From the NCBI RefSeq assembly GCF_000173075.1, contig NZ_ABVL01000014.1, forward strand, positions 1 to 64,000: a stretch of 64,000 nt of DNA. The letters run 5' to 3'. A program made the translations under genes and the position numbers. Source of the stretch: Chthoniobacter flavus Ellin428 (lineage in GTDB: Bacteria; Verrucomicrobiota; Verrucomicrobiia; Chthoniobacterales; Chthoniobacteraceae). A model generated the notes under the pieces. The model was not told where the DNA came from. It saw nothing but the letters and a program-made list of their open reading frames with translations, and did not search any database. Shown one piece after another: positions 1-8,811 of the stretch; position 1 is the first letter of the stretch; each line of letters starts with the position of its first letter.

Positions 1-241
1 GGCAGTTGGCCCAAGCTTCCATCCAGGGAGTTGTTGGAATTTCAGTCGCCAAAGACGCGACGGCGGATGACTGGAACAGCTACCATCCGATGGAGGTCCT
101 CTCGACGTTTGCGGATCGCGCGCAGCTTCGAGATAGAGGCCGGTTCCGGCCATTCTTTTTTGTACCGGAGAGTCGAAAATACGCCAGCATCAGCCGTCAG
201 CTTCCACCGCCCACCCGCCCCCGCTTCGCTCCCAAAGAACC
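1..241. other. Non-coding flank downstream of the IS110 transposase
   Basis: No credible gene is seen here. On the minus strand the transposase frame runs on through this stretch only because of the frameshift near 455-462; the natural stop is at 242. The sequence may be the distal non-coding end of the insertion element or an interspersed repeat. Its first 17 bases (GGCAGTTGGCCCAAGCT) closely resemble 1715-1732 on the other side of the element. Confidence 0.4.
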
Positions 242-1559
242 TTAGAGGGAAGCAGGTGCCGGAGCGAGGTGGAAGCCGAAGGCTTTTGCGGTCTTTTCCA
301 AGTAGCGGAGTGTTTGCTGACGGTATTTTTCTTCGTAGCGGCGGACGCCTTCTTCCACATAGTTCAAGCCCTTGGTGAAGAGGTTGTAGTAGAGGACGGC
401 CAGCTTGCGGGCAATGGCGACCATGGCGACGGGACTGCCCTTTCTCGCCTTGATACCGGCGGTAGGCTGCGCCCAAGGCCAGGTGTTTGCTTTTGGCGAG
501 GCTTAGCACCGCTTCGCGAAAGATCTGCCCAGCGACGGTTTTCTTGCGGGCCAGGCGTTTGCGTCTCTTGCCGGATTGCGAACTGCCGGGCGACAACCCC
601 AACCAAGAGGTAAAGTGCTTGGCCGTTTGCCATTTGCGCAAGTCGGTGCCGATCTCGGCGATCAATTTCATGAAGCCCAGCGGGCTGATGCCCGGCAACT
701 GCGTGGCATCGCACCCGCCGGTCATGGTGATCAAGAACCGATGCAGCCCTTCGATCTGCGGCGCATTGTGCCGCACGACTTTGACCTTCTGCCCGGGGGC
801 GGGCGTTTGCGGCGGCTGATCCTTGGTGATCCGCTGGAGCAACGCCTCGATCTGCCGATCGCAGGCCACCATCTGGCGCAAACAGAACTCGTAGCTCTCC
901 AGCGCCTGACCCAAGGCAAAGAGATGATGCTCCTGCCAATGGCCCTGCAGGCTCTGGATGACCTCCGCCCGTTTGCGTTTGAGGATCTGGCAGTCGCACA
1001 GCGCGCTCAAGGCCACCGGGTCACGCTCTCCAGCCAGGATCGCCTTGATCACCCGCAACCCGCTGACCCCGTGCAATTGGCTCAAGACCACGTGCAGTCG
1101 CACGTTCATCAGGTCCAGCGCCCGCTGCATGTGCTGGATGTGCTCGGTGGCAATGCTCAGGTGATCCTCCCGCAAGCGATAGTAGCAGCGCAGTTGGCGG
1201 ATCTCCTCCGAGGGGATGAAACAACTCACCAGCAGCCCATGGCTGTGCAGCATGGCATGCCACTGGCAGTCCTGCACATCGCTCTTGCGCCCCGGCATAT
1301 TGCGGGCGTGCGCGCCATTAAAGACCGTCACCTCGATCCCCTTCTTCTCCAGCAAATCGTGCAGGGGAATCCAATAAACTCCCGTGGCCTCCATCGCCAC
1401 TCGTCGGATTCCCCGCTGCACCAAGTGGTCTGCGGCCAGCTCGAGCTCCGCACTGAAAGTACCAAAGCTCCGGACCGCTTCCTCCCCACTGCAAGCAATG
1501 AAGATCTTTTCCTGGCCAATATCGATGGCCCCATAACCAGCAAGTATTCGTTGAATCAT
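242..1559 (-). pseudogene. IS110-family transposase (DEDD recombinase), frameshifted
   Basis: The RuvC-like N-terminal domain carries the DEDD set: Asp13 in AIDIG, Glu57 in AMEATGVYW, and Asp94/Asp97 in RKSDVQDCQW. The C-terminal Transposase_20 domain follows (PGISPLGFMKLIAEIGTDL, then GLSPGSSQSGK with the family's conserved serine). After AAYRRY the frame is lost at about 455-462. The expected C-terminus (IKARKGSPVAMVAIARKL, then YYNLF, ending at 242) lies in another frame. Joined, the protein would be about 438 aa, normal for the family. IS110 enzymes use a bridge RNA from the element's non-coding end to choose donor and target. As read here the copy is inactive; a sequencing indel is an alternative explanation. 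Confidence 0.88.
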
Positions 1560-1700
1560 GAATCGTCAGCTATTGAAAATGCCGACGTGCCCTGCGGAGA
1601 AAAGGAAAGAGCAAAGCTCCCAAACGGGATCACCCCAAAGCCCCAGCTTTGAACCTGAGGCCAGTGGTGTCACCAAACAAACAATCTCACGCGCAGGAAC
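1560..1700 (-). ncRNA. Candidate bridge-RNA region at the 5' non-coding end of the IS110 element
   Basis: About 140 nt precede the transposase start and hold three short perfect stem-loops: GAGC-aaa-GCTC at 1609-1619, CAAAGC-ccca-GCTTTG at 1636-1651 and GGTG-t-CACC at 1666-1674. In the IS110 group the bridge RNA lies in the left non-coding end upstream of the recombinase gene; in the IS1111 group it lies downstream. Position and structure fit the former, but no target-binding or donor-binding loop has been matched to flanking DNA. This is inference. Confidence 0.3.
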
Positions 1701-1804
1701 CAGTCTCAGGAACGGGCAGCTTGCACCAAGCTAAGGCCGGCCACTTCGCACGCCAACCCCGCGAATCTACACCGGTTCTTGCGTCAGCAAACAATCTCGC
1801 GCAG
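1678..1804. repeat. Short direct repeat CAAACAATCTC..CGCGCAG
   Basis: CAAACAATCTC followed by a CGCGCAG or GCGCAG tail occurs at 1678-1696 and again at 1788-1804, 110 bp apart in the same orientation. It may mark an old insertion boundary or a duplicated intergenic repeat. The rest of the gap to 1883 holds no gene. A TCTCAGGATGACAGG segment near 1825 resembles the CTCAGGATGAC arm of the element at 17379-17396. Confidence 0.5.
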
Positions 1805-1883
1805 CGGTTTGGGGTCTCAGGATGACAGGTTTTTTTGGGGGCGCTTCGCGCTTCTTTGCCGTACGCCCTCTGCGAATCCAAAA

Positions 1884-3131
1884 TCACCGCGGCGTAAGCT
1901 CCTTCAACAACTCACCCGCCTTCGCACCGCGCGCCGCGCCCCAGAGCCCATTCTTCTCCGGCGCCAGGCCGAAGACCGTATCTTGAGCGATGATCTTCCC
2001 ATCATCCACGGCGAGTAGGTGAAAACCGAGCATGGTCACATGCTGTAGATCGAGCGTCGCATCCTTGCCCACGCGCGCTTCCGCGGGTGCCACATCGCGA
2101 CGAATGAAGACGTTGTCCAGAGTCAGCGAAAGCTTCCCCGTATTCGGCTCAGCCGTGTAAACGGAAGCCACGGTGTGGGCATGCGAGAGAACCACGCCGT
2201 TGTGAATGGCGTGGCGATTGGCACCGAAGAAGAGCAGGTCGACACCGAGGATGCCATCGATGTAGACGTGATCGTATTCGGTGATGCTATCGCCAGTGTC
2301 CGCGATGCCCGTGGAGTTACCGATGGAAACGAGCCCATCGACCTTGTACTGGCAATCGTCATGGGCGCTGATGCCGTCGTCGCCGCATTCGAAAGCGCCA
2401 ATGTGCTCGAAGAGCACATCGCGGCACTTGCCGTGAATGTTGTAGCCGTCGTTGTAGACGTGGGTGGCGTTGATGTTGCGAATGGTGATCCAACTGTTAT
2501 CACCGCTGATGGCCACACCGGCGGAACGGATCGGCGCCGCGATGTGTGCGTCAGCCAGCTTCTGGCCGGGAGGCAGCTTGACGAAAAATGCACCATGGAT
2601 TTGCCCATTCGGTCCGTTCTGCGCCGGATCCTTGATGAACGACCACTCGCCGGGTTGCAGGTCCGCGGGCTTTTTGAAATCGGGGCGCAGGCCTTTCGAA
2701 GTGCGGCCCATGTGGTTCATCTTGCCGTCCCACAGAAAGAACCAGCGCTGGATGACCGCGTCGTCGAGACGTAGCAGGTTGTCGTTGTGGAAGAGTCCCG
2801 GGGAGACTTCCTTCCAGTCATCCGGGTTGAGCGCGTCCGCGCCGTCGAGCATCGCACCGTGGCCATCGAGCGTGATCGGTTTGCCCGCTTCGCCGGCGCG
2901 ATTGTGGAAGATCGCCGATTCCTTGTAGTTGGCCTTGGCGAGGTTCACCGTATCGCCCGGTTTCGCGGCCTTGATGGCGCGGGCGATCGTCTTCATCGGA
3001 CCGTTGGCCCCCTCGGGCTTGGCGGCAAGGCCATTGGCGTGATCGTCGCCGACCGCGGGATCGACGTAGTATTCCGTGGCGTGCAGCGACAGGGCGGAGG
3101 CAAACAGGGCGGCAAGAAACAGGCGGGGCAT
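1884..3131 (-). CDS. Secreted right-handed parallel beta-helix protein
   Basis: The product is 415 aa. I chose the start at 3131 because it gives a clean signal peptide (MPRLFLAALFASALSLHA) just before the mature motif EYYVDPAVGDD; upstream in-frame codons overlap the preceding gene. The N-terminal section (GPMKTIARAIKAAKPGDTV, later KPITLDGHGAMLDG) is typical of the pectate-lyase-like/DUF1565 beta-helix entry. The centre shows repeated helix rungs (NSWITIRNINATHVYNDGY, GAFECGDDGISAHDDCQ, GNSTGIADTGDS). GDDGISAHDD resembles polysaccharide-lyase and GH28-type rungs, but no catalytic set can be assigned. It is last in a four-gene minus-strand cluster, 29 bp after the ceramidase-like gene. Likely periplasmic or extracellular glycan processing (inference). 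Confidence 0.8.
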   Translation of the reverse strand: MPRLFLAALFASALSLHATEYYVDPAVGDDHANGLAAKPEGANGPMKTIARAIKAAKPGDTVNLAKANYKESAIFHNRAGEAGKPITLDGHGAMLDGADALNPDDWKEVSPGLFHNDNLLRLDDAVIQRWFFLWDGKMNHMGRTSKGLRPDFKKPADLQPGEWSFIKDPAQNGPNGQIHGAFFVKLPPGQKLADAHIAAPIRSAGVAISGDNSWITIRNINATHVYNDGYNIHGKCRDVLFEHIGAFECGDDGISAHDDCQYKVDGLVSIGNSTGIADTGDSITEYDHVYIDGILGVDLLFFGANRHAIHNGVVLSHAHTVASVYTAEPNTGKLSLTLDNVFIRRDVAPAEARVGKDATLDLQHVTMLGFHLLAVDDGKIIAQDTVFGLAPEKNGLWGAARGAKAGELLKELTPR

Positions 3132-3160
3132 GCCTCGATGACCTTCGAGCCCGCAATTTC

Positions 3161-4510
3161 TTATGGGGTGAGTCCGCGAAGCAAAGTGTGCACTTCGCCG
3201 ACGATCCGCTCCTCGGTGGTCGGAGCCCACGGCCCGGGCAGACTGCCAAATTTCATGGAATCGCCTGCCTCGTAGCCGCCCTCCTCGAGCACGCGCCGGC
3301 TCGGGATGTAACCCATCACGTCGTTGCAGTAACCGGCGATCCACACTGGCGGCCCGGCTAGTTCGCGTTTCAAGCGCAGCGAATAGTCCACGACCGTCTC
3401 TCCGGCGAGGCCGACGAAGGTGAGCCCATCGCCAAAGCGCAACACTTGCACCGGATACGGGTAGTGCGTGGGCAGCGCCTGACCGGCGTCGAGTTGCTGG
3501 AGCAAGCGTTGTGCGTGGCCCACGGTATATTTGTCCTTGGACTTCGTCTGCGCGTCCAATTCAGCCCGCGTCGGTACCGCGGCGAAGTCGATATCGACGT
3601 CCGCGAACTTCTCCCGCAATGGACCGTGGACGGGTTGTGTAGTCGCGGTTAGCGCCGCCTCGACAGATGTGGCCAACGATTGCCCATGCATCTTCGCCAG
3701 TTCGAGTTTGCTCCGCGGATATGGATTTTGATCACCACCGCAGCCCTGCATGAAAAGGGCGATTGCCCCCGGATGTGCCTCCTCGATATCCGCCTCGGCG
3801 AAGCCGGCGTAATCGCCGCACCATTGGTAAAAGCCGAGCGTGGTATTGTGACAGGCGTAGCCGAAAAGAACGGCGCGGATGTTGCCGTCCACATCGGTGA
3901 TGCGTAGGACGGGCACGGCCTGATCGACCGGGCCTTCGGGATTGGGTGAGTTGGCGTATCCGCCATTGAGGGGCAGCCGGCGATTCATGGAGAACCCGCA
4001 ACGTGCGTGGTGATAGCTCACGTTTGCCGGAGCGAGATGGGTGAGCGCCTCGCCGATAATTTGAAACAACGTGTCTTCCAGAAATTTACCGTACGCTTCC
4101 GCCTGCGCCGCGGCGGCACTGTTGAATTCCGCGAAGATACCCGGCTTACTATCGACACGATACTCCGGCCCGCAATGGGTATGGGAGGCATTCAGGAGCA
4201 GCCCTTCCGGTGGCAGGTGATACGCCTCGGTCAGCCGCTTTTCCAAATGGGTGTGCAACGTGCGCGGCACGCCGATGAGGTCCAGCGTGACGAAGACGAA
4301 GCGCGTGCCCTGCTTGTCTTCGAGGGCCAGCGCCTTGGCGAAGAGATCGGAAGCGGTGCCTTCGGCGGGTTTGGTGCGCCCCGCGTAGCCGGCCATGGCC
4401 ATCGGTTCCTTGGGCGTAATGACTGCTTTCGTCGCGGCCGCTTTCCATTCGGTGTCCACGGCGTAGAGAGGAATCGCCGCGAGGGTCAGAAAAAGAAGGA
4501 TGAGTTTCAT
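3161..4510 (-). CDS. Secreted neutral/alkaline non-lysosomal ceramidase-like protein
   Basis: This 449-aa protein starts with a signal peptide (MKLILLFLTLAAIPLYA). The neutral-ceramidase N-terminal family is recognised by KAVITPKEPMAMAGYAGR, the metal-ligand motif LLLNASHTHCGPEY, VLFGYACHNTT and FMQGCGGDQNPYPR. These correspond to zinc-histidine and backbone-binding segments of ceramidases. At 449 aa it is shorter than canonical eukaryotic or Pseudomonas enzymes (about 650-780 aa) and lacks their C-terminal immunoglobulin-like domain. In PVC bacteria such short forms are common and their substrate is unproven; N-acyl amide hydrolysis is inferred from the fold. It lies between the DUF4838 gene and the beta-helix gene with gaps of 28-29 bp, so co-transcription is likely. 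Confidence 0.85.
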   Translation of the reverse strand: MKLILLFLTLAAIPLYAVDTEWKAAATKAVITPKEPMAMAGYAGRTKPAEGTASDLFAKALALEDKQGTRFVFVTLDLIGVPRTLHTHLEKRLTEAYHLPPEGLLLNASHTHCGPEYRVDSKPGIFAEFNSAAAAQAEAYGKFLEDTLFQIIGEALTHLAPANVSYHHARCGFSMNRRLPLNGGYANSPNPEGPVDQAVPVLRITDVDGNIRAVLFGYACHNTTLGFYQWCGDYAGFAEADIEEAHPGAIALFMQGCGGDQNPYPRSKLELAKMHGQSLATSVEAALTATTQPVHGPLREKFADVDIDFAAVPTRAELDAQTKSKDKYTVGHAQRLLQQLDAGQALPTHYPYPVQVLRFGDGLTFVGLAGETVVDYSLRLKRELAGPPVWIAGYCNDVMGYIPSRRVLEEGGYEAGDSMKFGSLPGPWAPTTEERIVGEVHTLLRGLTP

Positions 4511-4538
4511 GAGGGGAAAAGAAGGTTCGTTACGGTGG

Positions 4539-6408
4539 TTAAGGTTCCTTGATCTCGAATGTCTTCCGCCAGCCGCTCCACATCTCCAGCCTGCGCAACA
4601 CCGCCATGTTCGCCGCTTCGAATGCCGAAGCGTGCTCGGCTCGATAGCGATCGAGGGTTTGTTTTGTTTCCGCGAGAGCGGCTTTCAAAGCGGGGTCTTT
4701 CGGGCTGGCCTGCAGCGCGTGATAGGCGGTCAGGGTCTTCATGCACAGCTCCGCATGCGTCAGCCAGGTGGCCAGAAATTCCACGCGCTTGGTAACCTCC
4801 TCGGAACCGGCAGCGGCCCGTGCGGCCTCTTCCAGGAGTCGGTGGCCCTCCGCGAACGCTTCCGGGGTAAAGATGACGTCACCTTCCCGGCTCATCGCGG
4901 CCCAGCCTCCTTTGTGGGTCGCCAAAAACTCGGCATTCATCTTCCGGGTCACTTGTTCCCAATGGGCGAAATAGGCTCGGACCTGATTCGCGGCCGGACC
5001 GAAGCTCGAATAGAACTCGTCCAAAATCGCATCGATCTTCATCTCCGGTTGTTCTTGCAAGCGTCCGAGCAGGTAGAGATTCGGGCTCTGCGTTCCCCAC
5101 ATGCCGGTCAAGGAATCAAAATCCGTCGCCACCATCCCGTGCGCCCGGGCATACTGGAATTCTTCCCCGAACTCCCGGGAGAAAATGTACGGCATGCAAT
5201 AACCCCCGAGGAAATAGTTGGGCCGCAGGAAGAGGCGCGCCCCCGTTTTGGCCCAGCCATCCCAAAGTTTCCTGAAGGCCTCCCGGTCCTTTTCCTCCAG
5301 GGGAAAATAGTACGGCGGCACGATGCCGACGATGATGTGATCGTTTAACTGGACGCCTTCCGGCGGCTCGCTGTAGCCCGCATAGGCCAGCCCAAAAACC
5401 GTCGCTTCCGGATCGTGTTTGCGGCCTTCTGCCTGGAGAGCGAGCCAGAATCGGGCGTAGCGGTTGGAGAGCGAAACCGAGCTCCCGCTGACATCCCACG
5501 CACGGCACTGGGCACAGTTGCAAGGCGGATCCATGGCGGTTTTGTCGTTCTCGCAACCATTGATCCAGGGGCGGGGAGGAAGGTTGTGCCGATCCTTGAG
5601 CCAGTTGGAGATGGATGAGCCGGTGCAGGTCGGGATTCGACACACACATTTGCACGAGGTGTCCGTCGTTCACCGGCTCGCGTTTACCGTCCGGGCGCAG
5701 GGCAAAATACTCCGGATGCTCCTTGCCGTACTTCTCCCAGTATTTTTCAAACGCATGAGGATAGTCAAAGTTCACGCCGCGAGCGATCCGGTGGCGCCGG
5801 AGCCACACGTTGGTCTCCTGCATGTAGCGATCGCCCACCGTAGCGTTCATGTCGGCGAACCCAAACCCAATGCGGAGCCGCGTGTGCAGAAAAGCAGGAA
5901 GCACCGTCCGTTCGCTGCTGGGTCCACTGGAGAGATCCTGCGTGTGAGTCACCACCGTCCCGGAATCGCCCGGCCAGAGCCAGCGCGCGCCTACATGGCT
6001 TTCCAACCAGTCGTAGACCGCAAATAGCGACCCCATCGAAGTCGCGTCGTCACGCGGTGGGATTCCCGGTCCGTCGTTGCCGGCTAGAAAAATGGCATCC
6101 TTCGTCGTGCAGACCCGAAAAGCGTTTGCCGCCAGGTCTTTCACTTCGATGTCGGCTTTTCCGGTGGCCGCGCAGGGCCCGACATAAATGCGCCCCGTTG
6201 CGTCGGCGGCCTGCCTCTCCGGGACAATGGCCAGGCGCGCGCCAGTAGCGAGGGCGATGTGTGTTTGCAGTTCCTGAGCTGCATACTGCGCCACTGGAGA
6301 CGCGTTATCCGGCTGCACGATCACTGCGCGGGGTTCCCCATTCACCACGATATCCATGGCGTGGAGGGTGAACGTCGCGAGGACGAAACTGAGGAGGACG
6401 AATTTCAC
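4539..6408 (-). CDS. DUF4838 / alpha-glucuronidase-N-like secreted protein, frameshifted
   Basis: The start is a GTG (6406-6408) that gives the signal peptide VKFVLLSFVLATFTLHA. The N-terminal domain (SPVAQYAAQELQTHIALATG, then LAIVPE) matches the small alpha/beta domain found before many glycoside hydrolases. The rest (WLRRHRIARGVNFDYPHAFE, EYFALRPDGKREPVNDGHL, CNCAQCRAWD) fits DUF4838. The frame breaks at about 5611-5620: SNPDLHRLI lies in one frame and SNWLKDRHNLPPRPW onward in the next, consistent with one extra base. Joined length is about 622 aa, which is normal, and sequence quality is good on both sides, so a sequencing indel or very recent mutation is likely. It stands 145 bp after the esterase gene, separated by a heptanucleotide repeat. 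Glycosidase activity is not proven. Confidence 0.75.
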
Positions 6409-6422
6409 AACGGCCGGGGGGT

Positions 6423-6547
6423 AGTAATTAGTATTCAGTGGTCAGTAATCAGTTCAGCACCGCGGCTACTAATCACTGATCACTGATTACTGATTACTGA
6501 TTACTGATTACTGATTACTGATTACTGATTACTGATTACTGATCACA
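6423..6547. repeat. (ACTGATT)n tandem repeat with an inverted partner (hairpin element)
   Basis: About nine tandem copies of the heptamer ACTGATT fill roughly 6481-6545. The sequence before it (CAGTGGTCAGTAATCAGTT around 6436-6454) is complementary to the array, with a short GC-rich loop between (about 6455-6467). The transcript could fold into a long imperfect hairpin. It sits between the stop of the esterase gene and the GTG start of the DUF4838 gene. Confidence 0.9.
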
Positions 6548-6553
6548 GAGTGA

Positions 6554-8659
6554 CTACTTGGTCGCCGCATCGAGCGGTTCGCGGATCTGGACACGCTTAT
6601 CACCGAGGTTGAGTAGCGCGGCGATGCTCTTCGCATACTGCCATGGTGTGCCGTCATTGGTGTAGAGCGCGAGGGTGGAGCGCTCGGCCGCCATGGCCGC
6701 AGCTTGCGGCAGATCGAGATGACGCAGGACGTTCAGGTAGATCGGTCCGTCGTGTTGCGAAGCGGGCAGGGCGTGCAGGTCGAGACGCTTGACGTCGGGG
6801 ATGAACAGCGAGGCGTAGAGCGCATTTGCCGCCATGGTCTTTTCGGCTTGGATCCACAGCGGGGTCTTTTCAAAACCGCGCACCGAACGCAGCGCCGCAG
6901 CGGCGCGGGTGATGTCCCAGACACGCCCGCTGTCCAGCGATTCGCCGAGCAGGAGCAGGCGGCGGCGCAATTGCGTTTGCTTGACCGGCGACAAATTTGT
7001 GATGCTGGTCGGGCCGTAACCGCGAGGGCAGAAATAGGCCATCGCCCACTTTGTGCCTTTCAGCATCTTTTGCTCCTCGGCGAAGGCTGCGGCGTCGGGC
7101 TTCGCGCCGGGAAATTGATCGCCGAAAGCCGTGGCGGCCAGATTGCGAAACTCTTCCCAGCCGCTGTCGTCCAAGGCGTTCAGAACGATGAGATCGAGGT
7201 CCCATGGTTTCGTATCCGACCGATGGAGCAGGTAGAGCGTCAGCGGGATGTCCTCTTCGCTTTTGAAATCGACCTTGGTCAGGGTGAGGCCTTCGAGGAC
7301 AAAACTGTCCGTGCGGATGTCAGGTGCCTTCGTGTTGTTCGGCCATGCGCGGAAGGATTCCTGACGCAGCGCCTGCATCCAGCTGTCGCGCAACTGCGGC
7401 CATTCCGCCGCCGTGGGCGGCTCGCTCTTTGCGGTGAAAGCGGGGGCGAAAGATTGGTCGATCGTCGTGACCTTCTCGTCCTTCGGGATCTCCGTGAAGA
7501 CCTTGAGCTCATGCGGCTTGAACGCTGGGCGGGCGGGTTCGTCGATGAGGTCATCCAGCTTGCCACCCTTGAGAAAGCGGTTGATCCAATTGAAGGCGCC
7601 GAAGTTGAGCTGCTGTGTGTCCTTGTGTGGTCCTTCGGCAATGTGAATCCCAATGTTCGCTTCGTGACCGAGCTTGCGATAGAGTGCGCGGGTGTCGTTG
7701 TAGATTTCGACCACGCCATCGAGCGGAAAAATCCCATCCTTGTCCGTATTGGCGATGAGCAGGCCACGCGGCGCGACGAGCGCGGCCACGCGATCGAAAT
7801 TCCAGCGCTCCGTGTTCACCATGAACATGCAATCGCAGTGGCCCTCGATCGCGCCGTCGAGAATGTGATTCTTCAGCGTGGTGATGCCAGCCGTCGGCAC
7901 CGCGACCTTGATGCGTTCATCGAGCGCCGCGATGTACCACGAATACGCGCCGCCGCCCGAGCGGCCAGTCAGGCCGAATTTGGTGCGATCCACTTCGGGG
8001 CGCGTTTCGAGATAATCGAGCGCGCGGATGCCATTCCACGCTTCCACGCCGGCGGGCGTGTAGCCGCGCTCGGCCCACCACCAGCGGCCTTTATTGTAAG
8101 TACCGTGATGCTCGCCGTGGATTTCGCCGAGTTCGATCGTATCGATGATCAGGCACACATAGCCATGCCGCGCGAACCACACACCGTGGTGTTGATAGCC
8201 GGTCTTGTTGCCCATGCTCACGCCGTCCTCGGTGACATTGGCGTGGCCGCAGACGTAGAGGATCGTCGGCAGCGGCTGGGTGACTTCCTTCGGCCGATAC
8301 AAGTCGCCGGTGACATACAGGCCGGGCAGGGATTGGAACTGCAGTTTCTCCACCACGAACCCGTCGCCTTGCACCGTGCCGGTGATCACCGGATGCAAAT
8401 CGTCGCGGGCCGGCCAGGGATCGAGCCCGAGCATCCGCTGGAGTTGCTGGCGCATCTCGGTCTTTTTGGCCGGCCAATTTTCCGGGGTGATGTCCTTCTG
8501 CCAATCGGTGCTCGAGAGCTCTGCCACGCGGCGCGCGCAGTATTGATCAAACGGCGCCGGGAGGAATTCGCGCGGCTCGTGTTTGGGCGTCTGCGCGGGG
8601 AGCGCCGTGGTCAAAGCAAGGAGGGCGAGGGCGGCGAGGAAGAACTTGGGGAGGAACAT
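6554..8659 (-). CDS. Secreted two-domain alpha/beta hydrolase (acetyl-xylan-esterase-like), catalytic domain first
   Basis: This 701-aa protein has a signal peptide ending near TALPAQ. The first domain (about residues 105-360) has the nucleophile elbow FGLTGRSGGGAYS with Ser234, an acidic candidate in ANTDKDGIFPLDG and a likely catalytic histidine in EGPHKDTQ (His345). This resembles AXE1/DUF-type esterases that remove acyl groups from polysaccharides. The second half (about 440-690) looks like a degenerate alpha/beta hydrolase without a G-x-S-x-G elbow. It matches the N-terminal half of the hydrolase at 17510-19763, where the order is reversed (compare GPIYLNVLRHL with EPIYRNVFALL). It is first in the minus-strand cluster that continues to 1884. 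Confidence 0.82.
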   Translation of the reverse strand: MFLPKFFLAALALLALTTALPAQTPKHEPREFLPAPFDQYCARRVAELSSTDWQKDITPENWPAKKTEMRQQLQRMLGLDPWPARDDLHPVITGTVQGDGFVVEKLQFQSLPGLYVTGDLYRPKEVTQPLPTILYVCGHANVTEDGVSMGNKTGYQHHGVWFARHGYVCLIIDTIELGEIHGEHHGTYNKGRWWWAERGYTPAGVEAWNGIRALDYLETRPEVDRTKFGLTGRSGGGAYSWYIAALDERIKVAVPTAGITTLKNHILDGAIEGHCDCMFMVNTERWNFDRVAALVAPRGLLIANTDKDGIFPLDGVVEIYNDTRALYRKLGHEANIGIHIAEGPHKDTQQLNFGAFNWINRFLKGGKLDDLIDEPARPAFKPHELKVFTEIPKDEKVTTIDQSFAPAFTAKSEPPTAAEWPQLRDSWMQALRQESFRAWPNNTKAPDIRTDSFVLEGLTLTKVDFKSEEDIPLTLYLLHRSDTKPWDLDLIVLNALDDSGWEEFRNLAATAFGDQFPGAKPDAAAFAEEQKMLKGTKWAMAYFCPRGYGPTSITNLSPVKQTQLRRRLLLLGESLDSGRVWDITRAAAALRSVRGFEKTPLWIQAEKTMAANALYASLFIPDVKRLDLHALPASQHDGPIYLNVLRHLDLPQAAAMAAERSTLALYTNDGTPWQYAKSIAALLNLGDKRVQIREPLDAATK

Positions 8660-8811
8660 GATCTGGGACGTTTTAGGCCGGGGATACGTGGGAGATGAGA
8701 AACATCGAATATGACATCTTAGGCTAAGAAATTTCAGAAACGACGATTTTCACGCTTGCACGGATTGGGGCCAAAGCTTCAATAGCCGCGCTGTTTCCTA
8801 GAAAGCACCCC
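8660..8811. promoter_or_regulatory. Divergent intergenic region between two secreted-enzyme clusters
   Basis: These 152 bp separate the starts of two divergent genes and must hold both promoters. A TTGCAC hexamer at about 8756-8761 could be a -35 element for the plus-strand cluster, but no convincing -10 follows. I saw no clear operator. Confidence 0.3.

Larger units (their letters stand above)
242..1735 (-). mobile_element. IS110-family insertion sequence (approximate limits)
   Basis: The element is defined by the DEDD transposase and the structured non-coding stretch in front of it. IS110 members normally lack terminal inverted repeats and make no long target duplication, so exact ends cannot be read. 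The left limit may extend into 1-241. The GGCAG..TTG..CCAAGCT similarity between 1-17 and 1715-1732 is the only flank symmetry I saw. Confidence 0.5.

Noticed and set aside
42..241. C-terminal extension of the transposase to 505 residues
   Set aside because: It follows a frameshift. The conserved IS110 C-terminus is in another frame and ends at 242.
6481..6545. CRISPR-like array
   Set aside because: The repeat unit is 7 bp with no spacers and no cas genes nearby; it is a simple tandem repeat.
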